A stretch of DNA of 43,120 nucleotides from an uncultured Succinivibrio sp. (GCA_900754255.1 CAAECI010000008.1:1-43120); one strand, 5' to 3'; positions 15,872 to 23,347 are shown, counted from the stretch's first letter. Translations and numbers: made by a program. The notes: generated by a model from the letters alone, not told the origin.

Positions 15872-15900
15872 AATCGGGGCTTAATGTCCCGATTTTTTTT
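15872..15900 (+). terminator. Intrinsic terminator of the repressor gene
   Basis: The stem AATCGGG / CCCGATT (15872-15894) is followed by a run of T residues. It lies 20 bases after the repressor stop, separating it from the exonuclease operon. Confidence 0.8.
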
Positions 15901-15963
15901 ATACAAAATTTTCTGATAAATTATATATTTAGAATGAAAAACTTTAAATCTATAAAAAATAAA

Positions 15964-15992
15964 TTGCGCAAAAAGAAATAAGGTTCTATATT
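15964..15992 (+). promoter_or_regulatory. Early promoter of the recombination operon
   Basis: TTGCGC (15964-15969) and TATATT (15987-15992) are separated by exactly 17 bases. The -35 box is the same TTGCGCA sequence found in the Cro-side operator, so repressor or Cro could act here. It drives the exonuclease to dUTPase genes, like lambda PL. Confidence 0.65.
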
Positions 15993-16041
15993 ATTTTTCG
16001 TTGATTGAAACTTATCCTTTCTTTGGAGGAAAGATAAAACC

Positions 16042-17067
16042 ATGAACGAAAGTAATATAAAACGTTGGGAAGACTGGAACTCACGCCAATCTTTGAAGTT
16101 CGACGCGAAGAAGACCGACATCATCAGTTATCTGCATAAGACGCATGTCGGTGGCTCTGACGCTGGGGCTTTGCTAGGTGTTTCCAAATGGAACACTGCC
16201 GCAAGTATTTACGACCGCATGATGTCGGATGAAATAGAGAACGGCGAAGATAACTTCGTCTTTGCTCGTGGCCATGCTTGCGAGGGTTTTGTAGGACAAC
16301 AGGCGGGCAAGCTCCTTCATATGAATGTGACGCAGGGAGCTTTATATACAGATCTCCCCGTTCGTCCGTGGTCAATCGGTCAGGTTGACGCCTTCATAGG
16401 CGAGGACAAAATCCCCCTCGAAATTAAGGTAGCAACTTTTAATGTAGCGACCGACGACGGCAAGACTTGGGGACGAGGATCTGTTATTAACGAGAACGGG
16501 GAGATTGCCAAAGAAGACGATTTAATCCCGCCTGAATATTTCTTGCAGTGTCAGAAACAGATGTATTTCACTCATAAGGAATACATGTATTTGGCGGCAT
16601 GGCTCACATTTGAAAACCGTGTTCGTATCTATGTGATCCACCGCGATCCCGAGCTTATTCAGAAAATCATCAAGGCCGAAGACGATTTCATTTTTAACAA
16701 CGTTCTTGCAGGCGTCCGCCCTGAGGAAACATCCCCCGCAGAAGATGCGCAGGAAACTCACGACAAAAGCAAAGTTTACGAAGCTGACGAGGCTTTTTCT
16801 GATCTTGTCCACGAGTACAACGAGCTCAGTCTGCAAACAAAAGAGCTTAAAGAACGCATGGAGGATATTAAAACCTCGCTTGCGCATTCAATGAATGACT
16901 GCGGCACCGCGGTAAACAAGGACGGCAAAAAACTTCTTTCTATTACTGAGGTTAAAACACAACGCTTTGACAGCAAGAAGTTTTCAGCCGAACACGCTGA
17001 TTTATACGGCCAGTATCTCAAGGAAACTTTCGGCGGTTTCCGTTTCACTTTTGCTAAAGAGGCTTAA
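16042..17067 (+). CDS. YqaJ-type phage exonuclease (PD-(D/E)XK)
   Basis: The product is 341 residues; a GGAGGAA site lies about 12 bases ahead of the ATG. The nuclease core shows G-G-S-D-A at 37-41, the metal-binding E81, D116 in G-Q-V-D-A-F, and the E-x-K pair E127/K129 in P-L-E-I-K-V. The Y-F-L-Q-C-Q-x-Q-M-Y motif at about 166-175 is typical of the YqaJ family. It degrades double-stranded ends 5' to 3' to expose single strands for the annealing protein encoded two genes later. Residues about 225-300 form a charged coiled coil, longer than in many relatives. Confidence 0.88.
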   Translation: MNESNIKRWEDWNSRQSLKFDAKKTDIISYLHKTHVGGSDAGALLGVSKWNTAASIYDRMMSDEIENGEDNFVFARGHACEGFVGQQAGKLLHMNVTQGALYTDLPVRPWSIGQVDAFIGEDKIPLEIKVATFNVATDDGKTWGRGSVINENGEIAKEDDLIPPEYFLQCQKQMYFTHKEYMYLAAWLTFENRVRIYVIHRDPELIQKIIKAEDDFIFNNVLAGVRPEETSPAEDAQETHDKSKVYEADEAFSDLVHEYNELSLQTKELKERMEDIKTSLAHSMNDCGTAVNKDGKKLLSITEVKTQRFDSKKFSAEHADLYGQYLKETFGGFRFTFAKEA

Positions 17068-17069
17068 TC

Positions 17070-17360
17070 ATGGAAGCAGATCGCATCACTATAAATGGCG
17101 CTGTCGTTTACGACAAGAAAGAGGAGTTAACAAAGAAGTTAGATCTTGCCACGGCTATCGTATCCACTGCTAAGAGAAAGTATGAGGCTGCTAAATCCAC
17201 ATTGGCTGAGTTCAAAGAAGAAAATCAAGACTTGCTTGATGAGTACTCCGACAAGCGTAAAGCATTCAACAATGCCAAAAATGATTTTGCGGATGCATTG
17301 CTTGAGTATTACGAACTCAACAACGCTAAGAAAGAGCTTGAGCAGAAAGAGGATAAATAA
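17070..17360 (+). CDS. Small coiled-coil protein between exonuclease and annealing protein
   Basis: The ATG at 17070 begins two bases after the exonuclease stop and has GAGG upstream. The product of 96 residues is almost wholly a charged heptad helix (K-K-E-E-L-T-K-K-L and later K-K-E-L-E-Q-K). Its place between exonuclease and annealing protein is like that of small recombination-accessory proteins, but no family is recognised. Confidence 0.6.
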   Translation: MEADRITINGAVVYDKKEELTKKLDLATAIVSTAKRKYEAAKSTLAEFKEENQDLLDEYSDKRKAFNNAKNDFADALLEYYELNNAKKELEQKEDK

Positions 17361-17362
17361 AA

Positions 17363-18325
17363 ATGGGCACAGCTATTGAACCTATTAAAGAACAAGAACG
17401 CCAATTCTTTCAAATGGCAGCTGAGAACATCGGCGTTAAGTACGGTATTGATCTGATGGTCGACCGTGTGCGTCAGATGGTGCATGTAAAAGATCCCAAG
17501 CGCCAGCAAGTAACCGTAGCCGATGTTGCCGCCGTGGTTACTGAGGCCATGGCAAAACACTTAGATCCTTTAAAGGGCGGTTTATACGCCTTCAAAGACA
17601 AGGACGACCGCTTAATTATCGGCACTACAAAAAGGGGCTTTCAACAGGCCTTAGCCTCGCAGCCTACTTACCGCGATCTGAAATTTATTCCTATTGGAGA
17701 GTTACGAGAAAAAGTCGTAGTCACCAAGCAGGGACGAAAGAAGATTGAATATTACGATGCCGTTAAATGCGTCATTCGTAAACATTTCCCTGATGGTAGC
17801 GACGGTTATGTTGAGGGCACTGCTTACTTCGACGAAGAATTTAACGAGGTAAATGCAGCTTGGGTTAAGTCTCCTCGTCGTCTTCTTGATGGTAGGGCAA
17901 TGTGTATAGCCTCCTCGAATGCTTACGGCTGGGGTGCTTATGACGCCGAAGAGGCAGGCCGTGCAATGGGCTTTAATGTTGAGGTTGAACCTGAGAGCGG
18001 AACAATTATCGATGTCGATAATCTTGCAGAAGAGGAACAAGAGAAACCAAAGAGCGCCGGCGCAAGCCGTGTTACTAAGGCCTTAAAAAAGGCTGAGGGT
18101 GAAGTAATTGAAACCTCCCCTGAGATTGAAAAGGTAGCGGAGGCCTTGGATATGACGGCCGAACCCACCAAGCCCCTGGGCGATCCTAAAACAGAATTGG
18201 TTAGAAAAATCAGGGACTGTAAAAACCGCCAAGAGTTGGAAGAGGCTTATTTATCAGCCCCCGCAGCTCTTAAAGGCGACGAGGAAATTATCAAGTTATT
18301 CAAGGCCGTTGCGTCTTGCATGTGA
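17363..18325 (+). CDS. RecT/Red-beta family single-strand annealing protein
   Basis: The product is 320 residues. Alignable Red-beta landmarks occur in order: L-D-P-L-K-G-G-L-Y-A-F near residue 60 (lambda: L-N-P-W), G-T-T-K-R-G-F (lambda: G-V-D-G-W), then W-V-K-S-P-R-R-L-L, A-M-C-I-A and D-A-E-E-A-G. The last 90 residues are acidic and Pro/Lys-rich, probably a flexible tail. It anneals complementary single strands made by the exonuclease. Gene order exonuclease then annealing protein is the usual phage recombination module. Confidence 0.88.
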   Translation: MGTAIEPIKEQERQFFQMAAENIGVKYGIDLMVDRVRQMVHVKDPKRQQVTVADVAAVVTEAMAKHLDPLKGGLYAFKDKDDRLIIGTTKRGFQQALASQPTYRDLKFIPIGELREKVVVTKQGRKKIEYYDAVKCVIRKHFPDGSDGYVEGTAYFDEEFNEVNAAWVKSPRRLLDGRAMCIASSNAYGWGAYDAEEAGRAMGFNVEVEPESGTIIDVDNLAEEEQEKPKSAGASRVTKALKKAEGEVIETSPEIEKVAEALDMTAEPTKPLGDPKTELVRKIRDCKNRQELEEAYLSAPAALKGDEEIIKLFKAVASCM

Positions 18326-18339
18326 TCAGGGAGGAAAAA

Positions 18340-19032
18340 ATGTTGTCTTACAATCCATCTTATGACCGAGCAGCACAGAACATGAAAGTAGGAGATCTCA
18401 AATATAAGGAGCATTACGAACCTTATGACAAAGAATTTAAGGGCGATGTTCTTGATGTTGAGGTCTTGCTCGCTGATTCACAGATCAATGAGTTTATCTC
18501 TTCAAAAGGTCATACCTTTCGACGTGAGGATATGACTTTAATCGTGAAGATTAAGGAACGTTACTGGCACAGGCTCAAGATCAAGGGAGCATCTATAAAA
18601 GAAGATGGAAGCCGTGGCGATTACTCCGTACTGATGCATGACTTCTTTTGTTTGGCCTTAAGACAAAATCAACAGGCCTTAGCCGATGGCTCGGATTATA
18701 CCTTTGATGATGGCCAGACTATTACGCGTTATCCGCATTTGGCAGGCCTGAAATTCAAAATTGCCATCGCTAAAACGTCGGAGTTCAAGGGCTATGACGT
18801 TAATACCTTTACGTTCTTTGATTTGAATGGTTTTTCAGCTCCCGAGCTTGAAACCTATGCGGACAAGCCCGTTGCGTTGGGATTGTTCTTAGAACAATTA
18901 AAGAAGGATCACGACGCTTTTATAAAAGGTCTTGAGCTTGAAAAACAACAATATAACCAGCTGGGGCAACCGCAACCAACTAATCCGCCGTCCAATTCTG
19001 AAGGGTTCTGTAAAGAGGACATCCCATTTTGA
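18340..19032 (+). CDS. SSB-like protein with DIPF C-terminal tip
   Basis: The ATG at 18340 has GGGAGGA five bases ahead; the frame opens earlier but without such a site. The product is 230 residues. It does not match the usual OB-fold SSB family by eye, yet it ends C-K-E-D-I-P-F after a Pro/Gln/Asn-rich linker (about 205-222). The D-I-P-F tip is how SSB proteins bind their partner enzymes. It is encoded directly downstream of the annealing protein, so it is probably a phage single-stranded DNA-binding protein. The C-terminal tip is observed; DNA binding by the body is inference. Confidence 0.65.
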   Translation: MLSYNPSYDRAAQNMKVGDLKYKEHYEPYDKEFKGDVLDVEVLLADSQINEFISSKGHTFRREDMTLIVKIKERYWHRLKIKGASIKEDGSRGDYSVLMHDFFCLALRQNQQALADGSDYTFDDGQTITRYPHLAGLKFKIAIAKTSEFKGYDVNTFTFFDLNGFSAPELETYADKPVALGLFLEQLKKDHDAFIKGLELEKQQYNQLGQPQPTNPPSNSEGFCKEDIPF

Positions 19033-19046
19033 CGCAGGAAGCAGAT

Positions 19047-19325
19047 ATGAGGTTGATAGCTTTGGAGAGCAAGCTAAATGAAGTGCTCTTCAAGCTAGCC
19101 GAGCTTGATGAAAATTCAAACGGCGATAAGAGGTATTCAGTTTCAGAAGTTTGCAAGCGTCTCAAAATCGGACGGCGACGCTTGGAAACACTGATTTTGA
19201 ATTTCCACTTAGGAATTGAAACACGTCGAGTGCATTATCCATCCGGCTGGTTAAACCCCAAAATAACATATAAACAGCTTAAGGCTATTGAGAAAGCGTT
19301 AAAACTTTCGAGGGGTGATGTATGA
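19047..19325 (+). CDS. Small HTH protein, possibly excisionase- or regulator-like
   Basis: I choose the ATG at 19047 with AGGAA six bases upstream; a TTG at 19029 overlapping the previous stop is the alternative. The product is about 92 residues. A coiled N-terminus is followed by R-Y-S-V-S-E-V-C-K-R-L-K-I-G-R-R-R-L-E-T, the shape of a MerR/excisionase-type helix-turn-helix. It may regulate the element or direct a recombinase. No integrase accompanies it. Its stop overlaps the next start (ATGA). Confidence 0.5.
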   Translation: MRLIALESKLNEVLFKLAELDENSNGDKRYSVSEVCKRLKIGRRRLETLILNFHLGIETRRVHYPSGWLNPKITYKQLKAIEKALKLSRGDV

Positions 19326-19432
19326 AATTCAAAAATCGCATCCAAGACATCGTGTTTTTAATAGCAGGCATCATGGGATTGTTGATCATTTCCCACTTGC
19401 TGGCTGTTGTATGCAGGGGGATTGTAGCGTGA
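19322..19432 (+). CDS. Small single-pass membrane protein, 36 residues
   Basis: The ATG at 19322 overlaps the upstream stop by four bases, and the stop overlaps the downstream GTG, so it looks translationally coupled. A charged N-terminus (M-K-F-K-N-R) is followed by one hydrophobic helix at about residues 10-31. Small membrane proteins of this kind are common in phage early operons; the function is unknown. Confidence 0.55.
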   Translation: MKFKNRIQDIVFLIAGIMGLLIISHLLAVVCRGIVA

Positions 19433-19860
19433 ACTTTCAGGGGTTGATCCGCAAATACAGACTTATCAGCCCCGAATTAACACAGGCTGAGCTTGAGCAG
19501 CTGGCTTTACAAGAGCTTACTGTAAAAGCTGATGTATCAAGAAACTTCCTTAAATACGATCTTGAACGCATCAAGCCGAAGCGGAAAGTACCTCCACTTG
19601 CCGAACGAAAAAGATTTCAATCATCGGCAAACACTAGGCAGGTTGTCCCAGTGCGGGATCATACAGGGCAAGTCTTTAACTCAAGGGCTGAGATGTGTGA
19701 GAAGTGGGGGATCTCGACAACGTTATTTCATTGTCGACTTGCTAAGGGATGGGATTTAAAACGCATCCTAACACAAGTAAAAAGACGCAGGCGAACCGAT
19801 GACGAGATCAGGGAAGATTTAATTAGAAAAATTGATGAAAAGGAAAAGAAAAATGTTTAA
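19429..19860 (+). CDS. D-H-x-G repeat-module protein, third member
   Basis: The GTG at 19429 overlaps the previous stop and has GGGGG about seven bases ahead, giving about 143 residues. A helical N-terminus of about 65 residues is followed by one copy of the module: V-R-D-H-T-G-Q-V-F-N-S, M-C-E-K-W-G-I-S, and R-L-A-K-G-W-D-L-K-R-I-L-T. A very basic tail follows (K-R-R-R-R, then E-K-E-K-K). The same module is in two genes on the opposite operon (10160-10525 and 11852-12190). DNA binding is likely by composition, unproven. Confidence 0.65.
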   Translation: MNFQGLIRKYRLISPELTQAELEQLALQELTVKADVSRNFLKYDLERIKPKRKVPPLAERKRFQSSANTRQVVPVRDHTGQVFNSRAEMCEKWGISTTLFHCRLAKGWDLKRILTQVKRRRRTDDEIREDLIRKIDEKEKKNV

Positions 19861-20311
19861 CTTTTTTAAAAAGAAGATGGCCGTAGCTAATATTGACAAG
19901 ACCGAGTTTTTCATAGCTCCCGAAAGAAAACACCGTACGGATGCAGGGCTTGATCTATATATACCTTATGCCTTTACTTTAAGGGGTAAGGCTACAACTA
20001 TTGTTAACCTTAATCTTGCGGTAAAAATTCCACATGGTTATGTCGGTTTAATTTTCCCTCGTTCGAGTATTTCGTGTAAAGGAGTGCACGTTTGCACCGG
20101 AGTTGTCGACGAGGGATTTGCAGGAGAAATAAAAGTAGTTGTGAAGAATATGGATAAACGCCCTAAGAGGTTTGAGCAGGGATTTAGAATAGCGCAGCTT
20201 GTGGTTGTTCCTTGCTGGTTCGGTGATACAGAAGAGGTGGAGCATCAAGACTTGATCAACTCCTCTGTTGGAACTCGCGGCACTTCAGGCTACGGAAGCA
20301 CTGGAAAATAA
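19853..20311 (+). CDS. dut: dUTPase (deoxyuridine 5'-triphosphate nucleotidohydrolase)
   Basis: The ATG at 19853 overlaps the end of the preceding gene, giving 152 residues, the trimeric dUTPase length. All five motifs are present: D-A-G-L-D-L at 30-35, F-P-R-S-S-I at 68-73, G-V-V-D-E-G-F-A-G-E at 83-92 with the catalytic Asp86, G-F-R-I-A-Q-L at 110-116, and the glycine-rich R-G-T-S-G-Y-G-S-T-G at the end. It hydrolyses dUTP to dUMP and pyrophosphate, keeping uracil out of phage DNA. It is the last gene of the plus-strand operon; the rbsD fragment begins about 80 bases later, where lambdoid phages would carry int. Confidence 0.93.
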   Translation: MFNFFKKKMAVANIDKTEFFIAPERKHRTDAGLDLYIPYAFTLRGKATTIVNLNLAVKIPHGYVGLIFPRSSISCKGVHVCTGVVDEGFAGEIKVVVKNMDKRPKRFEQGFRIAQLVVVPCWFGDTEEVEHQDLINSSVGTRGTSGYGSTGK

Positions 20312-20389
20312 CACGGGTGTTCAACGGGTAAAAATAAGCAAAAAATCTTAAAATCTCTTTAAAAATCAAGGCGTGTCAAAACCTGTTGC

Positions 20390-20701
20390 CTTCCCGTTCC
20401 CAAGGGGGTGCAGCGCATTGATCTTGCGGTGACCTACGGCGTGCCGTCCTTTAATGATGTTTTCAGGGTTATCGATGCGGAGGCTAAATTTCAAAAGGTG
20501 ATCATAGCCGCCGAGGCGCGCGGGCAAAATCCGGAGTTTTATGCCATGATCACGACATGGGCACAGGAAAATGGCGTTGAGCTCGTTGAGGTTCCGCATG
20601 AGGAGTTCAAGCGTCAAAGCACCACCTCCGTTGCGGTGGTACGTACCGGTGAATGCAAACCCTATTGCAATGTGATTTTGGAATCGAATGTTTCGTTCTG
20701 A
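20390..20701 (+). pseudogene. rbsD: rbsD (D-ribose pyranase), 3' fragment after the element
   Basis: The frame resumes L-P-V-P-K-G-V-Q-R-I-D and continues V-T-Y-G-V-P-S-F-N-D-V-F to the conserved C-terminus R-T-G-E-C-K-P-Y-C-N-V-I-L. This is the missing part of the fragment at 7993-8079; together they would give an RbsD of the usual 139-140 residues. A GTG at 20408 could begin a 97-residue remnant, but that lacks the catalytic His of the first half. The downstream regulator begins 52 bases later. Confidence 0.92.
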
Positions 20702-20753
20702 GTCGTTTATAGCAAAAGATGAGATCTAGCTGATCCAGAAGTCGCAATTAATT

Positions 20754-21995
20754 ATGTCCGTAACTAAAGATCACGTCGACAAGGAGCTGATGCCGCTCTC
20801 CTTCGGTCTGAGCCTTATCAAGGAGCTCATTCCGGTGCCCACGCATGTTTTTGCGGACGATTTTCATTATTACGCCAAGTTTGACTGTGAGCAGACGGAC
20901 GAATGGAATGTGCTGAAGACGGATTTTGAATTTCGTAAAAGGCTACTGGGCACGATCAAGGAGAAGGGGATTGCGATCATAAGCGAGGAAAAGCCCGTAC
21001 TGTACGGAGGGGTGGCACTCAAGGACGCCCTTTTGCTGGTGATAGGTCCCGTGGTCATTTCTGCAGTGGATCAGAGCTTTTCCAAGCTCTATGCTCTAAA
21101 GCATAAGGCCAAGGGACAAAGTCTCTTTCGCATAGACGTTAGAAAGCTTGCGGCCATGTTGCTTATGATCTACGGCTCGGTCACGCATAAATATCTTTAT
21201 TTGAATGATTTTTTGGATCAGAATTTTCTGAACGCCGAGCTTGTCGATTCAACCAAGAAGCAAATCGCCAGCATTTTTTCAGCTCAGACCATAGCCAATC
21301 GTCCGCATAATCCCGGGATCTTTGAGGAATCCATTAAGGCCGCCATCAAGGACGGACAGGTGGAGGCCTTAAAAAAGGCCTTAAGCTCTATCTATGCCAA
21401 TATGCGCGGCACGCTGTCGCGCAATGAGCTGCGCAGTGCTCAGAATCTTGCGATTGTGGATATTACCATCGCCACACGTGCGGCCATCGAGGCGGGGCTT
21501 GGCGTGGAGGAAATGTATGTGATCTCCGATGCCTTCATCATGGAGGTGGAGGATTGTAAATATCCATCCGATGCGGCGGCGCTGGCGCGAGCGTGCGCCC
21601 TGCGTTGTACGCAGATGACGGAGAAATACAAAAGGGATCTGGAGAGGGGAAAGTCTCTGTCTCCCGCCGTTTCCAAGGCCTGTGATTACATCGATCGTCA
21701 CATCTATGAAAAGCTCGATCTCGACAGCATGTGCTCAAAGCTCAAGATCTCCGTAAGCTATTTGTCAAAGCTTTTTAAGGAAGAGAAAAAGCTAACGCCC
21801 TGCGAGTATTCAAGAATACGCCGCATCGAGATCGCAAAGTCGTTGCTGTCAACCACGGATACTCCCGTATCCGAGATAGCCTTGATGTTCGGCTTTAATT
21901 CCCAAAGCCATTTCGGGCGTATCTTTTTAAAAACAACGGGTATGAGTCCCGCTCGCTATCGCAAGGAGCACTCTCCCCGCGATAACGTTTTCTGA
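20754..21995 (+). CDS. AraC-family regulator of the sugar locus
   Basis: The product is 413 residues. The AraC DNA-binding domain occupies about residues 303-405, with L-D-L-D-S-M-C-S-K-L-K-I-S (first HTH) and V-S-E-I-A-L-M-F-G-F-N-S-Q-S-H-F-G-R-I-F (second HTH). The middle has A-I-V-D-I-T-I-A-T-R-A-A-I-E-A-G-L, V-I-S-D-A-F-I-M-E-V-E, a conserved block of large AraC-type regulators; the N-terminal part may be a PocR-like sugar-sensing domain. It lies upstream of the transporter operon in the same direction. Direct repeats at 22257-22286 near the operon's -10 fit its action as an activator. The ATG at 20754 is used; an ATG at 20790 with AAGGAG close by is possible. Confidence 0.85.
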   Translation: MSVTKDHVDKELMPLSFGLSLIKELIPVPTHVFADDFHYYAKFDCEQTDEWNVLKTDFEFRKRLLGTIKEKGIAIISEEKPVLYGGVALKDALLLVIGPVVISAVDQSFSKLYALKHKAKGQSLFRIDVRKLAAMLLMIYGSVTHKYLYLNDFLDQNFLNAELVDSTKKQIASIFSAQTIANRPHNPGIFEESIKAAIKDGQVEALKKALSSIYANMRGTLSRNELRSAQNLAIVDITIATRAAIEAGLGVEEMYVISDAFIMEVEDCKYPSDAAALARACALRCTQMTEKYKRDLERGKSLSPAVSKACDYIDRHIYEKLDLDSMCSKLKISVSYLSKLFKEEKKLTPCEYSRIRRIEIAKSLLSTTDTPVSEIALMFGFNSQSHFGRIFLKTTGMSPARYRKEHSPRDNVF

Positions 21996-22256
21996 GAGCT
22001 GAGAGCCTGTCCTCAGGCGCAAATTTTGGAAAATGCGTGCGTTTTTGCAAAAAATTGCGATCCTCATGAATGCCTGCCGTTAAAGCAGCGTGTCTTAAAG
22101 CGCAACATCCCTTGTTTATGCCTTTCGTTATTAGCCTGAGCAAGGGATCAGGCAAAGAGCCCGAGAGGAATAAGCGGTGCCCTTTACGCAAAAAGACTGT
22201 AATAGCGAACCGAAAATGTGATCACATCGCCAAAAAAATGCTTTTATATAATAATT
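21996..22256. other. Intergenic region before the transporter operator
   Basis: No gene is supported over 261 bases; minus-strand frames here show no family resemblance. A perfect 12-base palindrome, ATGTGATCACAT, lies at 22216-22227. It has the TGTGA and TCACA halves of a CRP site but no 6-base spacer, so it is not a normal CRP site. Confidence 0.4.
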
Positions 22257-22312
22257 TTATGTCAAATAAACTCTTTTTATGACAAAAGCCCTGATCTAAG
22301 AAAGCCTATACT
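22257..22312 (+). promoter_or_regulatory. AraC-type direct-repeat operator and promoter of the transporter operon
   Basis: TTATGTCAAA (22257-22266) and TTATGACAAA (22277-22286) are direct repeats matching at 9 of 10 bases, 20 bases apart, the usual geometry of an AraC-family site. The -10 TATACT is at 22307-22312. The -35 position is poor and is overlapped by the downstream repeat, as in promoters that need an AraC activator. Confidence 0.6.
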
Positions 22313-22381
22313 GAACATGAAAAAACAGCGAGCGTTGAAAATTTTTTCAAACTCATCAAACATACAAACAGGAGATTGATC

Positions 22382-23347
22382 ATGAAGCTTTCTAAATTCT
22401 GCATTTCCATGGCCATGGTAATGGCTGCAGGATCCTTCGTTGCCTCTGCCTATGCGGCCGATGCCAAGGTCTTAAAGGGCGGCGGCTCCAACATTATGTA
22501 CGTTATCACCCCGTCTCATTCGAATCCCTTCTTTAAGACAGAGGCCGAGGTTGCCTCCGCCACTGCCAAGGAGCTGGGCTACGAGGTTAAGATGGTCTCT
22601 CATGACGATTCTCCCGTAAAGCAGTCCGAGCTTTTTGAAACCGCCATCTCCGATAAGGCCGCCGCCATCATCTGCGATAATGCCGGTGCCGATGCCACCG
22701 TAGCCGCCGTCAAGCGCGCCTATGACAATAACATTCCTACCTTCCTCATCGATCGTGAGATCAACGAGCAGGGCATTGCCATAGCCCAGATCGTAGCTAA
22801 CAACTATCAGGGTGCCAAGGGTGCCGTCGAGGTCTTCGTTGAGGAGATGGAGGAAGAGGGCGAATATGCCGAGCTCTTAGGCATCGACTCCGATACCAAT
22901 GCCAAGACTCGCTCCACCGCCTTCCACGAGGTTATCGATCAATATCCCGATATGAAGTGCGTATCCGTACAGACTGCCAACTGGGATCAGAACCTCGCCT
23001 ATCAGAAGATGGAAACCATTTTGCAGTCCTATCCCAAGCTCAAGGGCGTGATCTCAGGTAACGACAACATGGCCGTAGGTGCCGCCGCTGCCATCAAGGC
23101 CGCCGGCAAAACCCTCAAGATCATCGGCGTTGACGGTTCCAACGATGCCCGTGACGAGATCTTAGCCGGCAATATGACCGCAACTGCCATGCAGCCTGCG
23201 GCTCAAATTGCGGAGATGGCCGTACGTCAGGCTGATAAGTATTTGAAGACCGGCTCCACCGGTGCCTCCGAGAAGCAGCTCATCGACTGCGTGATCATCA
23301 CCAAGGACAACGCCAAGAAGCTCGAAAACTTCTCCTATGCCAAATAA
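22382..23347 (+). CDS. Periplasmic sugar-binding protein, RbsB-like (probable D-apiose binder)
   Basis: The ATG at 22382 has AGGAG eight bases ahead, giving 321 residues. A Sec signal peptide ends near A-S-A-Y-A-A (residues 22-27). The mature part is a type I periplasmic binding protein (PF13407): V-I-T-P-S-H-S-N-P-F-F-K at the first strand, D-N-A-G-A-D-A, F-L-I-D-R-E, and I-I-G-V-D-G-S-N-D-A. It delivers a pentose-size sugar to the permease. Codon use is strongly biased toward GCC, GAG and ATC, as in highly expressed genes. Gene context points to D-apiose; ribose or another pentose is possible. A stable hairpin follows the gene. Confidence 0.88.
   Translation: MKLSKFCISMAMVMAAGSFVASAYAADAKVLKGGGSNIMYVITPSHSNPFFKTEAEVASATAKELGYEVKMVSHDDSPVKQSELFETAISDKAAAIICDNAGADATVAAVKRAYDNNIPTFLIDREINEQGIAIAQIVANNYQGAKGAVEVFVEEMEEEGEYAELLGIDSDTNAKTRSTAFHEVIDQYPDMKCVSVQTANWDQNLAYQKMETILQSYPKLKGVISGNDNMAVGAAAAIKAAGKTLKIIGVDGSNDARDEILAGNMTATAMQPAAQIAEMAVRQADKYLKTGSTGASEKQLIDCVIITKDNAKKLENFSYAK

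Larger units (their letters stand above)
8077..20389. mobile_element. 12.3 kb lambdoid phage-like element inserted in rbsD, early genes only
   Basis: The two halves of rbsD bracket this segment: the left half ends after G-G-G-G-A (about 8075), and the right half resumes with the Leu-Pro of D-A-G-L-P at 20390. At most about six bases of the original gene are unaccounted for. The segment is visibly more AT-rich than its flanks. It has a CI-type repressor at its centre, a divergent Cro/O/P/RusA operon, and an exonuclease/annealing protein/SSB/dUTPase operon, the lambda early layout. There is no integrase, excisionase of a known type, transposase, terminase, portal, capsid or lysis gene. No direct repeat of more than a few bases is visible at the ends. 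It may be a decayed prophage or a satellite moved by another phage's recombinase. Confidence 0.88.

Noticed and set aside
8147..20325. CGGGTATTCAAT (8147-8158) and CGGGTGTTCAAC (20314-20325) as attachment repeats
   Set aside because: Only 10 of 12 bases match, and neither lies at the rbsD junctions. They may be chance.
8077..20389. Target-site duplication or inverted terminal repeats of a transposon
   Set aside because: No duplication of rbsD bases at both ends and no inverted repeats at the ends; no transposase is present.
22216..22227. ATGTGATCACAT as a CRP site
   Set aside because: The half-sites touch; CRP needs a 6-base spacer. Kept only as a palindrome.
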